A stretch of DNA of 45,734 nt from Reyranella sp. GTDB lineage: Bacteria > Pseudomonadota > Alphaproteobacteria > Reyranellales > Reyranellaceae. The position numbers were made by a program, and so were the translations under genes. Positions 26,430 through 34,229 of the stretch are shown here, one piece after another. The notes beneath the pieces were generated by a model. It did no database searches. It was given only the letters and a program-made list of their open reading frames with translations, and was not told the origin of the DNA. Within the stretch, counting starts at the first letter, position 1. Every line of letters begins with the position of its first letter. The stretch lies in NCBI GenBank assembly GCA_017990895.1, contig JAGNNA010000002.1:1-45734 (forward strand), given 5' to 3'.

Positions 26430-26717
26430 ATGACCGATAGGCGAACGTTAGTCGGCTTGCTGACACTGCCCGGAATGCCATCTCCCGGGCAGTCGCAGAC
26501 CGGCGCAGGCTTCGTCGGGGCATGCAAGGGCATGGTTGACGGGATTGGCGACGCGACGTTGACTACCAAGGGAGTCGGGCCGGGAAATCTCGTGTCGCGG
26601 GCCACCTTGAAAATCGATACCGCCCTCGGCGGGATCTACAACCTGACGCTGGCCGGCACTCGGTTGGCCGGCCACTACACGCGCGGTAACGCTTTCCGTT
26701 CCGGAGGAACTCAATGA
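26430..26717 (+). CDS. Small protein of unknown function
   Basis: 95 aa, Gly/Thr-rich, with a weakly hydrophobic N terminus (RTLVGLLTLPGMPSPGQSQ) that might be a signal sequence but lacks a clear cleavage site. GGGAG precedes the ATG by 7 nt and its TGA overlaps the next ATG (ATGA), both supporting translation. No family recognised. Confidence 0.55.
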   Translation: MTDRRTLVGLLTLPGMPSPGQSQTGAGFVGACKGMVDGIGDATLTTKGVGPGNLVSRATLKIDTALGGIYNLTLAGTRLAGHYTRGNAFRSGGTQ

Positions 26718-27070
26718 AGCAGCTTGCCCTGCGTATCGGACGGTCCGTGCTTGGCGGGCTTCCCGCAGTGCTGCTCGCAGCGGGCTGCTACGATAAAAGT
26801 TCGCTTGACCGTTCGCAGGTGGAACTGGTGCGCGTCGATGGGCGTCAGTTCGAGGTTCGCCTGACGTCCACGGGGACTCCCAACGAGTACAGGATGCTCG
26901 TCATTCGCGCGACCCTGGTGATCAACCCTGATCCGGAGCTGGAGTCGGCGCGCGCCCGGGAGGTTGCCGAACGCTACATGAAGCAGACCTGCAAGGGCAG
27001 GCCATACCAGGAGGAAGTGTCCGGCGTAGAACGAGACATCAACTTCCGAACGGTCTTCCGTTGCGTATGA
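26714..27070 (+). CDS. Small lipoprotein of unknown function
   Basis: 118 aa. Signal MKQLALRIGRSVLGGLPAVL with lipobox LAAGC (Cys25), so predicted to be lipid-anchored in the envelope. The mature part is charged and helical at the end, with two further Cys (KQTCKGRPYQ and the penultimate residue). GGAGG upstream; overlaps the 95-aa gene by ATGA and is followed after 28 bp by the SulP gene. No family recognised. Confidence 0.72.
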   Translation: MKQLALRIGRSVLGGLPAVLLAAGCYDKSSLDRSQVELVRVDGRQFEVRLTSTGTPNEYRMLVIRATLVINPDPELESARAREVAERYMKQTCKGRPYQEEVSGVERDINFRTVFRCV

Positions 27071-27098
27071 TCGTCCCTTTGCGTCGCCCGGTCGACCG

Positions 27099-28745
27099 AT
27101 GAACCGGGGCGTGCTGCTCTCTTGGCGAGAAGGCTATTCGCGGACGCGCCTGCGGCTCGACATCGTGGCGGGCCTGTCACTTGCCGCTTTCGCGATTCCC
27201 GAGTCGTTGGCTTACGCGTCCCTTGCGGATCTCCCTCCGGTCTCAGGTCTGTATTGCTACCTGGTGGCGGGGCTTGCCTACGCGGTGTTCGGGTCGAGCA
27301 GGCAACTCGCCATCGGGCCGACATCGGCCCTCGCGATCGCCGTGGCGGCCGGCATCGCGGCGATGGGCGGCGGCGATACAGCCCGCGTCGTCGCGATCGG
27401 CGGCGGCATGGCCCTGCTGACCGGTCTGATCGCCGTCGGTGGCCGCTACCTCGGCCTTGCGAACGTCGCCTACTTCCTGTCCGACACGGTCGTGACCGGC
27501 TTCAAGACCGGCGCCGCGATCTACATTGCCTCGACGCAGCTTCCCAAGCTGTTCGGCATCTCCGGTGTGCAGGGCAACTTCTTCGAGCGTATCGCCCACG
27601 TCGCCCAATCTCTCCCCGCGACGCATGTCCCGTCGCTGGTGGTCGGGCTTTTGGCCATCGGCCTGTTCCTCGTGCTGGAGAGGGCCTTGCCGGGCCGGCC
27701 GACCACGCTTCTTGTCGTGGCGGGCGCCATCGCCGCGACCGCCTTTCTGGGGTTGGGCGGCTTCGGCATCCACCTGGTGGGCGAACTGCCGACCGGCTTG
27801 CCGGCGATCGGGCTTCCCGACATCCAGCTGTCCGACCTCCGGGACCTGATCCCGACCGCCCTCGCCTGTTTCCTGCTGGCCTACGGCGAGACGATCTCGG
27901 TGGCCCGGACCTTCGCCCAGAAGCAGGGCGACGAGATCGATCCCGAGCGCGAGCTAACGGCGCTTGGCATGGCCAATGTCGCGACCGGTCTCGCCCGGGG
28001 ATTTCCCGTCGCGGGCGGCATGTCGCAGACGGCGATCAACCACATGGGTGGCGCCACCTCGCCGATGGCGCTGGTGGTCACCTCCGCAGCCGTCGCGCTC
28101 ACGCTGGTGTTCTTCACCGGGCTCTTCCGCAACCTGCCGGAGCCGGTACTGGCGGCCGTGGTTCTGATGGCGGCCAAGCATCTGGTCAAGATCGACGAAC
28201 TCCGCGAGATGCGACGGGCGTCGCACACCGAGTTCCGGATTGCGCTCGTGGCGCTGCTCGGTGTCCTCACGTTCGGCCTGCTCAACGGCCTGCTGCTCGC
28301 AGCGCTGGGTTCGCTGATCGTACTGCTGGCGCGCGCAGCACGACCTCTGGTCGTCGAACTGGCCCGCGACGGAACGGGCCGTTTCGTGAATCGCGACCGG
28401 CTCGATGCGGCCCCGTCTCTGGCCGGGGCAATGGTCCTGCGCAACGCCGGTCCGTGGCTCTACTTCAACGCCGACCACATCCGGCGGCAGATCCTGGCGT
28501 TCGTCGAGCGATCCGATGCGCCCGTTGACACGCTCGTTCTCGACTTCTCGATGGTGCCCACCATCGACCTGAACGCGATGACGAGCCTTCGGTCTCTGGC
28601 CTCGACCCTTCGCGCCAAGGGAATCGCGCTGCACCTGGCCGAAATGCGCGACGACCTGGCCGAGGACCTCAGGCGGCGCGGCGGCGAGGAAGACCTCGGC
28701 CATGTCGCAGCTCACCGGACCATCGATCATTGCTTGGCCAGGTGA
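27099..28745 (+). CDS. SulP-family anion transporter with STAS domain
   Basis: 548 aa. About 12-14 helices in residues 20-415, with the family opening DIVAGLSLAAFAIPESLAYA, PVSGLYCYLVAGLAYAVFGS, SRQLAIGPTSALA and later GGMSQTAINHMGGATSP. C-terminal STAS domain from about 440 (VLRNAGPWLYFNADHIRR, LVLDFSMVPTIDLNAMTSL). Imports sulfate, bicarbonate or other anions with Na+ or H+. Proximity to a beta-carbonic anhydrase 4 kb upstream favours bicarbonate, but sequence alone cannot decide. Lies 28 bp after the lipoprotein gene, so probably the same operon. Confidence 0.92.
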   Translation: MNRGVLLSWREGYSRTRLRLDIVAGLSLAAFAIPESLAYASLADLPPVSGLYCYLVAGLAYAVFGSSRQLAIGPTSALAIAVAAGIAAMGGGDTARVVAIGGGMALLTGLIAVGGRYLGLANVAYFLSDTVVTGFKTGAAIYIASTQLPKLFGISGVQGNFFERIAHVAQSLPATHVPSLVVGLLAIGLFLVLERALPGRPTTLLVVAGAIAATAFLGLGGFGIHLVGELPTGLPAIGLPDIQLSDLRDLIPTALACFLLAYGETISVARTFAQKQGDEIDPERELTALGMANVATGLARGFPVAGGMSQTAINHMGGATSPMALVVTSAAVALTLVFFTGLFRNLPEPVLAAVVLMAAKHLVKIDELREMRRASHTEFRIALVALLGVLTFGLLNGLLLAALGSLIVLLARAARPLVVELARDGTGRFVNRDRLDAAPSLAGAMVLRNAGPWLYFNADHIRRQILAFVERSDAPVDTLVLDFSMVPTIDLNAMTSLRSLASTLRAKGIALHLAEMRDDLAEDLRRRGGEEDLGHVAAHRTIDHCLAR

Positions 28746-29196
28746 CGAATGCGGGCGGGCACGAATACCCATCGTGGCGGATATAGGCACCACACAATGC
28801 CTCTTATGACCAAGGTTCTGTACCAAGGCTGAGGCAGGCATCTGATCTGGAGCGGAAAAGCCAGGACTACCGAGAAGACCTGAAACCCAACGGTCGCGCC
28901 CGGGCCGCCGCGACGCGCACCGCTACGCCGGCCCTGCTGAAGGGTATCATCTCTACCGACACCGGGGCTGCCATGGCGCCGGCGTCGACCAGCATGCCCT
29001 GCGCCATCGCCCGGGCTTGGGGCTGGCGGCGACAGATAGAGGCCGGCACCGCCTCGGCTCTATTGGGGACACTGCCTCCGCGGAGGAACTCTCCGACCAT
29101 TTCATCAGCCACGAGGCCGCGGCTGGCCCATCTCGCACCAGCGCAACCGTACCTGTCGCCACGTAGTTTCCCGCGGGCTGGGTTTGGCTCTCACCT
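28746..29196. other. Gene-poor gap of 451 bp
   Basis: Separates the SulP operon from the selenoprotein operon (facing 3' ends). No intact gene, tRNA or clear terminator was recognised. Short overlapping frames exist on both strands. The only part with protein-like content is the plus-strand recombinase-like stretch described separately (28880-29110). Confidence 0.5.
28880..29110 (+). pseudogene. Possible decayed serine-recombinase C-terminal fragment
   Basis: A plus-strand frame without a proper start reads TPALLKGIISTDTGAAMAP (from about 28925), resembling the segment ALLKG-hydrophobic-x4-G-x-AM-x-P that opens the zinc-ribbon part of large serine recombinases; QIEAGTASALL about 20 residues later resembles the following helix of that family. 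The Cys ligands and the rest are missing or out of frame. If right, it is a scar of a past integration; resemblance is from memory and short. Confidence 0.25.
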
Positions 29197-30162
29197 TCAG
29201 TTTATTGGAATCTTGGCGACCCGCACCAGTTCCTTGGTGTCGACGAGCTCGCGAGCGACATAGCCATCGAATGCAGTGGGTGACATCGGAGCCGGTTCGG
29301 CCCCAACTGCGGCGAGCTTCACCATCATGTCAGGCGACTCGAGCGCCTTCACCAGCGGCTTGTTGAGCGCGTCCACAATGGCGTTTGGCGTGCCGGCCGG
29401 GGCGAACATGCCTATCCACGGCTCATAGGAAGAGTTGGCGATCCCCACCTCAACCGTCGTCGGCACGTCCGGAAGCATCCGCGAGCGCTTTGCGGTGCTC
29501 GTCGCCAACGCCACGAGCTTTCCCTCCTTGATCGGGCTCAGAGTGTTGCCAATCGAGATGAAGGCAAAGTCGACGCGTCCTGCCATCACATCGGTCAAAG
29601 CCTCAGGGGTGCCGCGGTAGGGAACGTGCACACCCTCGAAGCCGGCCATTGCCCGGAACTTCTCCGATCCCATATGAAGGGCACTTCCGACTCCGCTCGA
29701 CGCATAAGTGATCTGGCCGGCCTTCGCCTTGGCCAGAGCCAGCAGGTCCTTGACCGACCAAATGTTGCCAGATGGCGCCACAACAAGGATCAGCGGCAGT
29801 GTCGCCAGCATCGTGATGCCGCGAAACTCCTTTGCGGTATCGTACGGCAGGCTACCGTAGAGTGCTGGATTGGCAGTGTGGGCCGACGATACGACCAGCA
29901 GTGTGTAGCCGTCGGGCGGTGCCTTGGCGACCACAGCCGAGCCGAGCGAACCTCCGGCGCCCGGCCGATTATCGACCAGGAAAGGTTGCGAAAGCGCTTC
30001 CCTCAGGCTCTCGGCTGCGAGGCGTGCCACGACGTCAGTGGCACTGCCCGCCGAGATTGGCACCACGACCTTCACTGGCCGCGACGGGTAGTCATTGGCA
30101 CTTGCGGCCTTGGACACCAGGCCGGCCGTGAGCGCGAGGGAGAGGGTACGCCGGCGCATCAT
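29197..30162 (-). CDS. Bug-family solute receptor (TctC-like), selenoprotein operon
   Basis: 321 aa. Signal MMRRRTLSLALTAGLVSKAA cleaved near SAND, then YPSRPVKVVVPISAGSATDV, LVDNRPGAGGSLGS, PYRGTPEALTDVMAGRVDF and the usual C-terminal region. Periplasmic carboxylate-type receptor; ligand unknown. Its ATG overlaps the TGA of the dioxygenase gene (ATGA), so it is the last gene of the operon that includes the UGSC selenoprotein, CoA-transferase and dioxygenase, and could capture the compound they degrade. No TctAB permease is nearby. Confidence 0.93.
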   Translation of the reverse strand: MMRRRTLSLALTAGLVSKAASANDYPSRPVKVVVPISAGSATDVVARLAAESLREALSQPFLVDNRPGAGGSLGSAVVAKAPPDGYTLLVVSSAHTANPALYGSLPYDTAKEFRGITMLATLPLILVVAPSGNIWSVKDLLALAKAKAGQITYASSGVGSALHMGSEKFRAMAGFEGVHVPYRGTPEALTDVMAGRVDFAFISIGNTLSPIKEGKLVALATSTAKRSRMLPDVPTTVEVGIANSSYEPWIGMFAPAGTPNAIVDALNKPLVKALESPDMMVKLAAVGAEPAPMSPTAFDGYVARELVDTKELVRVAKIPIN

Positions 30163-31175
30163 GACTGCACCGCCGGAACGCCACCGCGCGAGCCATTGTT
30201 GAAGCGATCGCCCATGCCCGGCGCAAGTGGGCGCCCCTCGTGCAAGTTGAGCCATAGGCGCAACAGGAGCCGCTTTTCCTCTGGCCGATCGCCATCCCTG
30301 AATGCTGTACGCGTGTGGATCACGGTCCAATTATTGAGGAACTGAATGTCGCCTGGGCGGAAGTCCATGCCGAGGCAGAGATCGGGGCTGACGGCGAGTT
30401 CCTCGACACAACGGATCGCTGCCCACTCGGCGTCCGTCAGCGGTCGTCCCTGCTTCTCGCGCGCCGTCCGGCTCGACTTGGAGTTCAGGCAGCAGCTAAG
30501 CCTGCCTTCGAACAAGCTGTAGACAGGGATGTCGGGGGTCGTTTCGTCGAGGCGGCGCTCGGTACCCTCGCCTCGCGTGTCGTGGGGAAATCCACGGTGC
30601 AGGATGGGCAAGTGCTCCGGATGGTCCCGGACGATGCGCTGGTAGATCGAAATCGCACTGGCGATCATGCTTCGCCCGCCTTCCGGCGACTTGCGCACGC
30701 AGAGCAACCCCACCACATCGCTGGGATCATTATGAGGGTTGGCCGCGGCCGCCGTCGTGTAGAGGCGCGTATTGATGTCCTCGTAGTCGTCGCCCTGGTC
30801 GGCGACATGGGTCATTAGATCGCCACGCTTGTTCTGGTAGACTGGCGCGCCCATGTGCACGCCGATGCCCCAGTAAATCGCCTTGATCGTGTCGAGGTCG
30901 TAGCGGTCGACGGGGATTCCTCGCAACAGGAAGAAGCCGCAACCGTACTCGAGCTGACGGGCCTGCTGGGCCAACCGCTGACCGAACGTCGGGATAGGGA
31001 AATCCCCCGCCGAGTACCCAGGGGGTGCAAGGCCGCGAGACCGCACGGCCTTCACTGCCTCGTCGAGTTCACGCAGGTCGGACGGCGTCAGTTCGTAGAG
31101 CCATTGATCGGCCGACCGATGGTCTTCGGCTTTCCAGGCGAACCGATCAGTTTGGTTGTGCAGCACGGTATCCAT
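30159..31175 (-). CDS. TauD/TfdA-family dioxygenase, selenoprotein operon
   Basis: 338 aa. Iron ligands His148-x-Asp150 (NPHNDPSD) and His287 (WTVIHTRTAF), with Arg306 as likely 2-oxoglutarate contact (LLLRLWLN). The longer N terminus and GEGTERRLDETT-type insert place it with the TauD-like enzymes related to gamma-butyrobetaine/asparagine oxygenases rather than with TfdA itself. ATG 31175 follows GGAGG. 30 bp after the CoA-transferase gene and overlapping the Bug receptor gene by 4 bp. Fe(II)/2-oxoglutarate-dependent hydroxylation of an unknown small molecule. Confidence 0.9.
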   Translation of the reverse strand: MDTVLHNQTDRFAWKAEDHRSADQWLYELTPSDLRELDEAVKAVRSRGLAPPGYSAGDFPIPTFGQRLAQQARQLEYGCGFFLLRGIPVDRYDLDTIKAIYWGIGVHMGAPVYQNKRGDLMTHVADQGDDYEDINTRLYTTAAAANPHNDPSDVVGLLCVRKSPEGGRSMIASAISIYQRIVRDHPEHLPILHRGFPHDTRGEGTERRLDETTPDIPVYSLFEGRLSCCLNSKSSRTAREKQGRPLTDAEWAAIRCVEELAVSPDLCLGMDFRPGDIQFLNNWTVIHTRTAFRDGDRPEEKRLLLRLWLNLHEGRPLAPGMGDRFNNGSRGGVPAVQS

Positions 31176-31205
31176 GCGTTCCTCCAATTCTGCGGCACTA
31201 CAACT

Positions 31206-32438
31206 TCAGATGATGCCGTCCTTGACCAGCCTCTCGAGTTCGTCCGCACCGAGGCCGAGCAGCCCGCCGAGAACTTCTTCGTTATGCTGGCGAGGCAGTG
31301 GTGCCGGGCTGAAATAGCCAGCCTCCGCCTCGCTGAATTTCATCGGGAAGCCGGGGGCGCCAATCTCGGGAAGGACTCCGAGCGTCGGATGCTCGAGCGA
31401 CTGGTACATGCCACGCGTTCGCAGGTGCTGCGACTCGGCCAGTTCCCGGGGCCCGTTGATGGCCGCGGCGACGCCCCCTGCGGCGAGCATCCGCTCGACC
31501 GCCTCGACGGTGGTGCGGTCGGCGGCCCACTCGGCGACCAGGGCATCGACCTGCTCGTTATGGGCCACCCGCCAGTCGAGGCTGCTCCAGTCGGGATCGT
31601 CCGCCAGGTCGAGGCGGTTGAGCGCCTTCAGCACGCCGGACCACTGGCCATCGGTCGCTGCCCCCAGCACCGCCCAGCCGTCCTTGGTGGCGTAAGTGTT
31701 GATCGGCGAAAAGCGCAGGATCCGATTGCCCTGGCGCACCGGCACACCAAGCCGCTCGTACCAGTCTATCGGGTCGTCGAACATCAGGGCAAAGAGGCAG
31801 TCGACCATGGATATGTCGACAAACTGGCCTCGTCCCGTGCGCTCCCGGTCGAGCAGGGCCGCCAGAACGCCCGACATCGCAAACGTGCCGGCGATCGCGT
31901 CGGACAGGGCCGTGCCGGCCTTCATCGGCGGCTGGCCCGGCAGCCCGGTCACACTCATCAGCCCGGCCGCAGCCTGGACCGTGACGTCGTAGGCCTTCAG
32001 CTCGCGGTCCGGACCCGTCGAGCCATAACCGGTGAGCGCACAGTAGACCAGGCGGGGATTCGCAGCCGAGAGAGTCGCGTAGTCGAGCCCGAGACGGGCC
32101 ATCACTCCGACGCTGAAGTTCTCGACCACGATGTCCGCCTTCTCGACCAGTCGAAGGAAGAGCTTCCTGCCTTCTTCCTTCTTGAGATCGAGGGTGATGG
32201 CCTTCTTGCCGCGCGTGCGCTTCAGGTAGTTGACGTTCAGGTCATCCGCGGACTTGCGCTTGAACGAGACGCCTTCGGCGCCCGCATAGGGCGCACCGAG
32301 CGCCACCCGATCGGCGCCCGCCGGCGAGTCGATCCGGATCACCTCCGCCCCAAGTCCGGCCAGGAAAAGCGTCGCCTGCGGCCCCGAGAAGAACTGCGTC
32401 AGGTCGAGGACACGGGTTCCAGCGAGGATGCGGTGCAT
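31206..32438 (-). CDS. CaiB/BaiF-type CoA-transferase, selenoprotein operon
   Basis: 410 aa. Begins MHRILAGTRVLDLTQFFSGP; AEVIRIDSPAGADRV, ENFSVGVMARLGLDY, GYGSTGPDRELKAYD, catalytic Asp180 (ALSDAIAGTF) and the C-terminal RQHNEEVLGGLLGL are all standard for family III CoA-transferases. Starts 14 bp after the stop of the UGSC gene. Indicates that the operon's substrate, or a product, is a carboxylic acid handled as its CoA thioester. Confidence 0.92.
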   Translation of the reverse strand: MHRILAGTRVLDLTQFFSGPQATLFLAGLGAEVIRIDSPAGADRVALGAPYAGAEGVSFKRKSADDLNVNYLKRTRGKKAITLDLKKEEGRKLFLRLVEKADIVVENFSVGVMARLGLDYATLSAANPRLVYCALTGYGSTGPDRELKAYDVTVQAAAGLMSVTGLPGQPPMKAGTALSDAIAGTFAMSGVLAALLDRERTGRGQFVDISMVDCLFALMFDDPIDWYERLGVPVRQGNRILRFSPINTYATKDGWAVLGAATDGQWSGVLKALNRLDLADDPDWSSLDWRVAHNEQVDALVAEWAADRTTVEAVERMLAAGGVAAAINGPRELAESQHLRTRGMYQSLEHPTLGVLPEIGAPGFPMKFSEAEAGYFSPAPLPRQHNEEVLGGLLGLGADELERLVKDGII

Positions 32439-32452
32439 GCCGGTGGTCGCTT

Positions 32453-32992
32453 CTAACGACGGACCAGGAGACGCTTGACCTGCTCGGCCGCCTGACGGGC
32501 TCGATGACGGACCTCGTCATCGGTACAACTCGACAGGGGATGATCGACGACGACCGGCTCGAGACCGGTCATGCCGAGAGCGGCTCGTTGCGTGACGCAC
32601 TCGGTGACGAATTCCCGCGTGACGATGACCGCCGACGGGGTACCCAGGCTTTCCAATTCAATGCCGTCGTGCACACTGCACGATGTACAGGACCCTCAAT
32701 CGCCTATGGCTGTAATGACCACATCGCTGGATGCTGCGATCTGCGCAATCATTTCCGGGTCGGCCGTGTAGGAGAAGCCGCGCTTCACGAAGGTATTGAC
32801 CTGCGAGAAGGCAAACTCCTCGTTCAGGATATCGGCCGTGTAGGTGAGCAGCTTGCCGGCCTTCATCTTCGCATTGTCGAGAACGCCCAGGCGCAGCCCC
32901 CTCAGGTCGGCAACCCGGGGAGCCAGCGGCCGCGCTTCGGCCTGGACGATACCGCGGGGGTCGTAGCCGTAGAGGGGGATGCTGTAGGACAT
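32453..32992 (-). CDS. UGSC-family selenoprotein; in-frame TGA read as selenocysteine (residue 99)
   Basis: 179 codons from ATG 32992 (AAGGAG 7 nt upstream) to the stop at 32453, interrupted only by TGA at 32698-32696. The reading is VVITAIGD-U-GSCTSCSVHDG: Sec99 in the U-G-S-C motif that names this family, giving a U-x2-C (Sec99/Cys102) and an overlapping C-x2-C (Cys102/Cys105). Both sides are well conserved in character: MSYSIPLYGYDPRGIVQ and NAKMKAGKLL before, ELESLGTPSAVIVTREF and HPLSSCTDDEV after. Cytoplasmic, no signal. A hairpin fitting a bacterial SECIS follows the TGA. Standard callers would give two pieces (stop at 32696, or a start at 32674) or none. Function unknown; a redox or reductive role is inferred from the motif, which recalls Sec motifs in the glycine/betaine reductase B component. 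The selA, selB and selC genes are not in the window. Confidence 0.85.
32667..32683 (-). promoter_or_regulatory. Candidate bacterial SECIS hairpin
   Basis: In the mRNA, 12 nt after the UGA, UCGUGCA-GUG-UGCACGA forms a perfect 7-bp stem with a three-base GUG loop; the loop begins 19 nt after the UGA. Bacterial SECIS elements are short stem-loops just inside the coding region with G (often GU) in the apical loop at about this distance. It overlaps codons for SCSVHD. SelB binding is inferred. Confidence 0.7.
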
Positions 32993-33021
32993 GGCGAAAC
33001 TCCTTGCAGGATCGGCGATGA

Positions 33022-34140
33022 TCAGAGGAAGCAGGTGCCGTCGATGCAGACCGGGCCGCCGTTCGGCACGGCGCCATCGATCGAGCGGAGAACCGGGCTG
33101 TTGTAATGCCCCCAGCCCGGAATGAACGACGAGAAGCGGCCGGCGGTCCCACCGATGACGAAAAGGTGGATATTGTCGGGCGACGGAACGATCGGAATGT
33201 CGGAATCCAGATCGCGGCGATACCAGCGCGGCAGGTGGCGATTGTAGGCCTTGCCATACTTGTGATTGTGGACGATGCGGCCAAACTTGTTTGTCGCGTA
33301 CATTTGCAGGTAGCAACGCACGTCGTGACGGGTCCAGCCATGCTTGGCGATCGCCTGTGCGTGCTCTGGCGACAGGGCCACGGTACAGTGGCCACTGGCA
33401 CGGGCGTTGTTGTGCACGACGGTCGTCATTGACGAGATGACGTCGTCGAGAATGCCCTCCGGGTCATTCGGCAGGGGGCTGTTGATGTTGTGGTTCGACT
33501 CCGCGCCGATCGCAAAGACCGTCGAGTCCTGCATTCGGTACCCCTTCTCCACATGATACGGAGCCCAGGGGCTGTCTTCCTCGTTCTCGGCAACGCAATA
33601 GCTGTACTTGGCCGGCGTGCCCTGTGTGCTCTTGTCCAGCACCCCAGGCAATGCGCCGCCCACGTTGAGAAGCATCAGTCGAATTGCCCGGCCGATGGTC
33701 GCGTTGGCGCGGTTGCCGGGAGCGAATGCGCCGTGTCCGGCGTTCATCCCGATCTCCTTCCGGACCGGCCCGTTGACCACAACCAGGGGGGCAATGACAT
33801 GTGTCGTTGCCTGGATGGCATTGAGGTTGAAGTGGGGTTCGCACATGGCCCGCATGGCCGCCCGGAGCACCGGAGCGTACAGGGGCAGGCAGCCGGCCAT
33901 CACGGCATTCACCGCGAGCACGCGGCGCGTCAGGTTTCCCCAGCGCGGCGGCACCCTTGCCTCCAGGAAATCGCCGTCGCCGCCCAGGGCCTCGACCATT
34001 GCCTCGACCTTTTCAGGGGTCGGGGGCACCACCGGCAGTCCGTCCGTATACCCGTTGGCGAAGTACCATTCCTGCGGGTCAACGCCATCCAGCGGGATCA
34101 TGTCCCCGCCGACCCGGTCTTGCAGCGCAGTTGACGCCAT
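33022..34140 (-). CDS. Conserved protein of unknown function, partner of the UGSC selenoprotein
   Basis: 372 aa from ATG 34140 (GAGG 8 nt upstream; GTG 34167 and ATG 34101 are alternatives). Cytoplasmic, no signal or membrane segment. Distinct stretches: ANGYTDGLPVVPPTPEKV near the start, GNRANATIGRAIRLMLLNVG in the middle, many His and Asn residues (HNHKYGKAYNRHLPRWYRRD), and a Gly-rich GGTAGRFSSFIPGWGHYNSP before the end. The last residues, PVCIDGTCFL, hold a C-x4-C pair (Cys365/Cys370) that could be redox-active or bind metal. 29 bp upstream of the selenoprotein gene on the same strand, so the two are almost certainly co-expressed. I do not recognise a characterised family. Confidence 0.85.
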   Translation of the reverse strand: MASTALQDRVGGDMIPLDGVDPQEWYFANGYTDGLPVVPPTPEKVEAMVEALGGDGDFLEARVPPRWGNLTRRVLAVNAVMAGCLPLYAPVLRAAMRAMCEPHFNLNAIQATTHVIAPLVVVNGPVRKEIGMNAGHGAFAPGNRANATIGRAIRLMLLNVGGALPGVLDKSTQGTPAKYSYCVAENEEDSPWAPYHVEKGYRMQDSTVFAIGAESNHNINSPLPNDPEGILDDVISSMTTVVHNNARASGHCTVALSPEHAQAIAKHGWTRHDVRCYLQMYATNKFGRIVHNHKYGKAYNRHLPRWYRRDLDSDIPIVPSPDNIHLFVIGGTAGRFSSFIPGWGHYNSPVLRSIDGAVPNGGPVCIDGTCFL

Positions 34141-34204
34141 GCCAGCGGCCTCGCGAAAGCGTTTCACTCCTCGTCGTGCGGTCTGCGCCGCATCGGCTGA
34201 CTAA

Positions 34205-34216
34205 TTGTTCGAACAA
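34205..34216. promoter_or_regulatory. Candidate operator of the GntR regulator
   Basis: TTGTTCGAACAA, a perfect 12-bp palindrome in the 89 bp between the GntR gene and the first structural gene of the selenoprotein operon, 64 bp before its start. HutC-type GntR proteins bind short palindromes of this size next to their own operons; binding here is inferred. Confidence 0.5.
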
Positions 34217-34229
34217 AATGCAGCTGCCG

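Noticed and set aside
30855-32456. 533-codon plus-strand frame opposite the CaiB and TauD genes
   Set aside because: Both minus-strand genes have intact catalytic motifs; the plus frame shows none.
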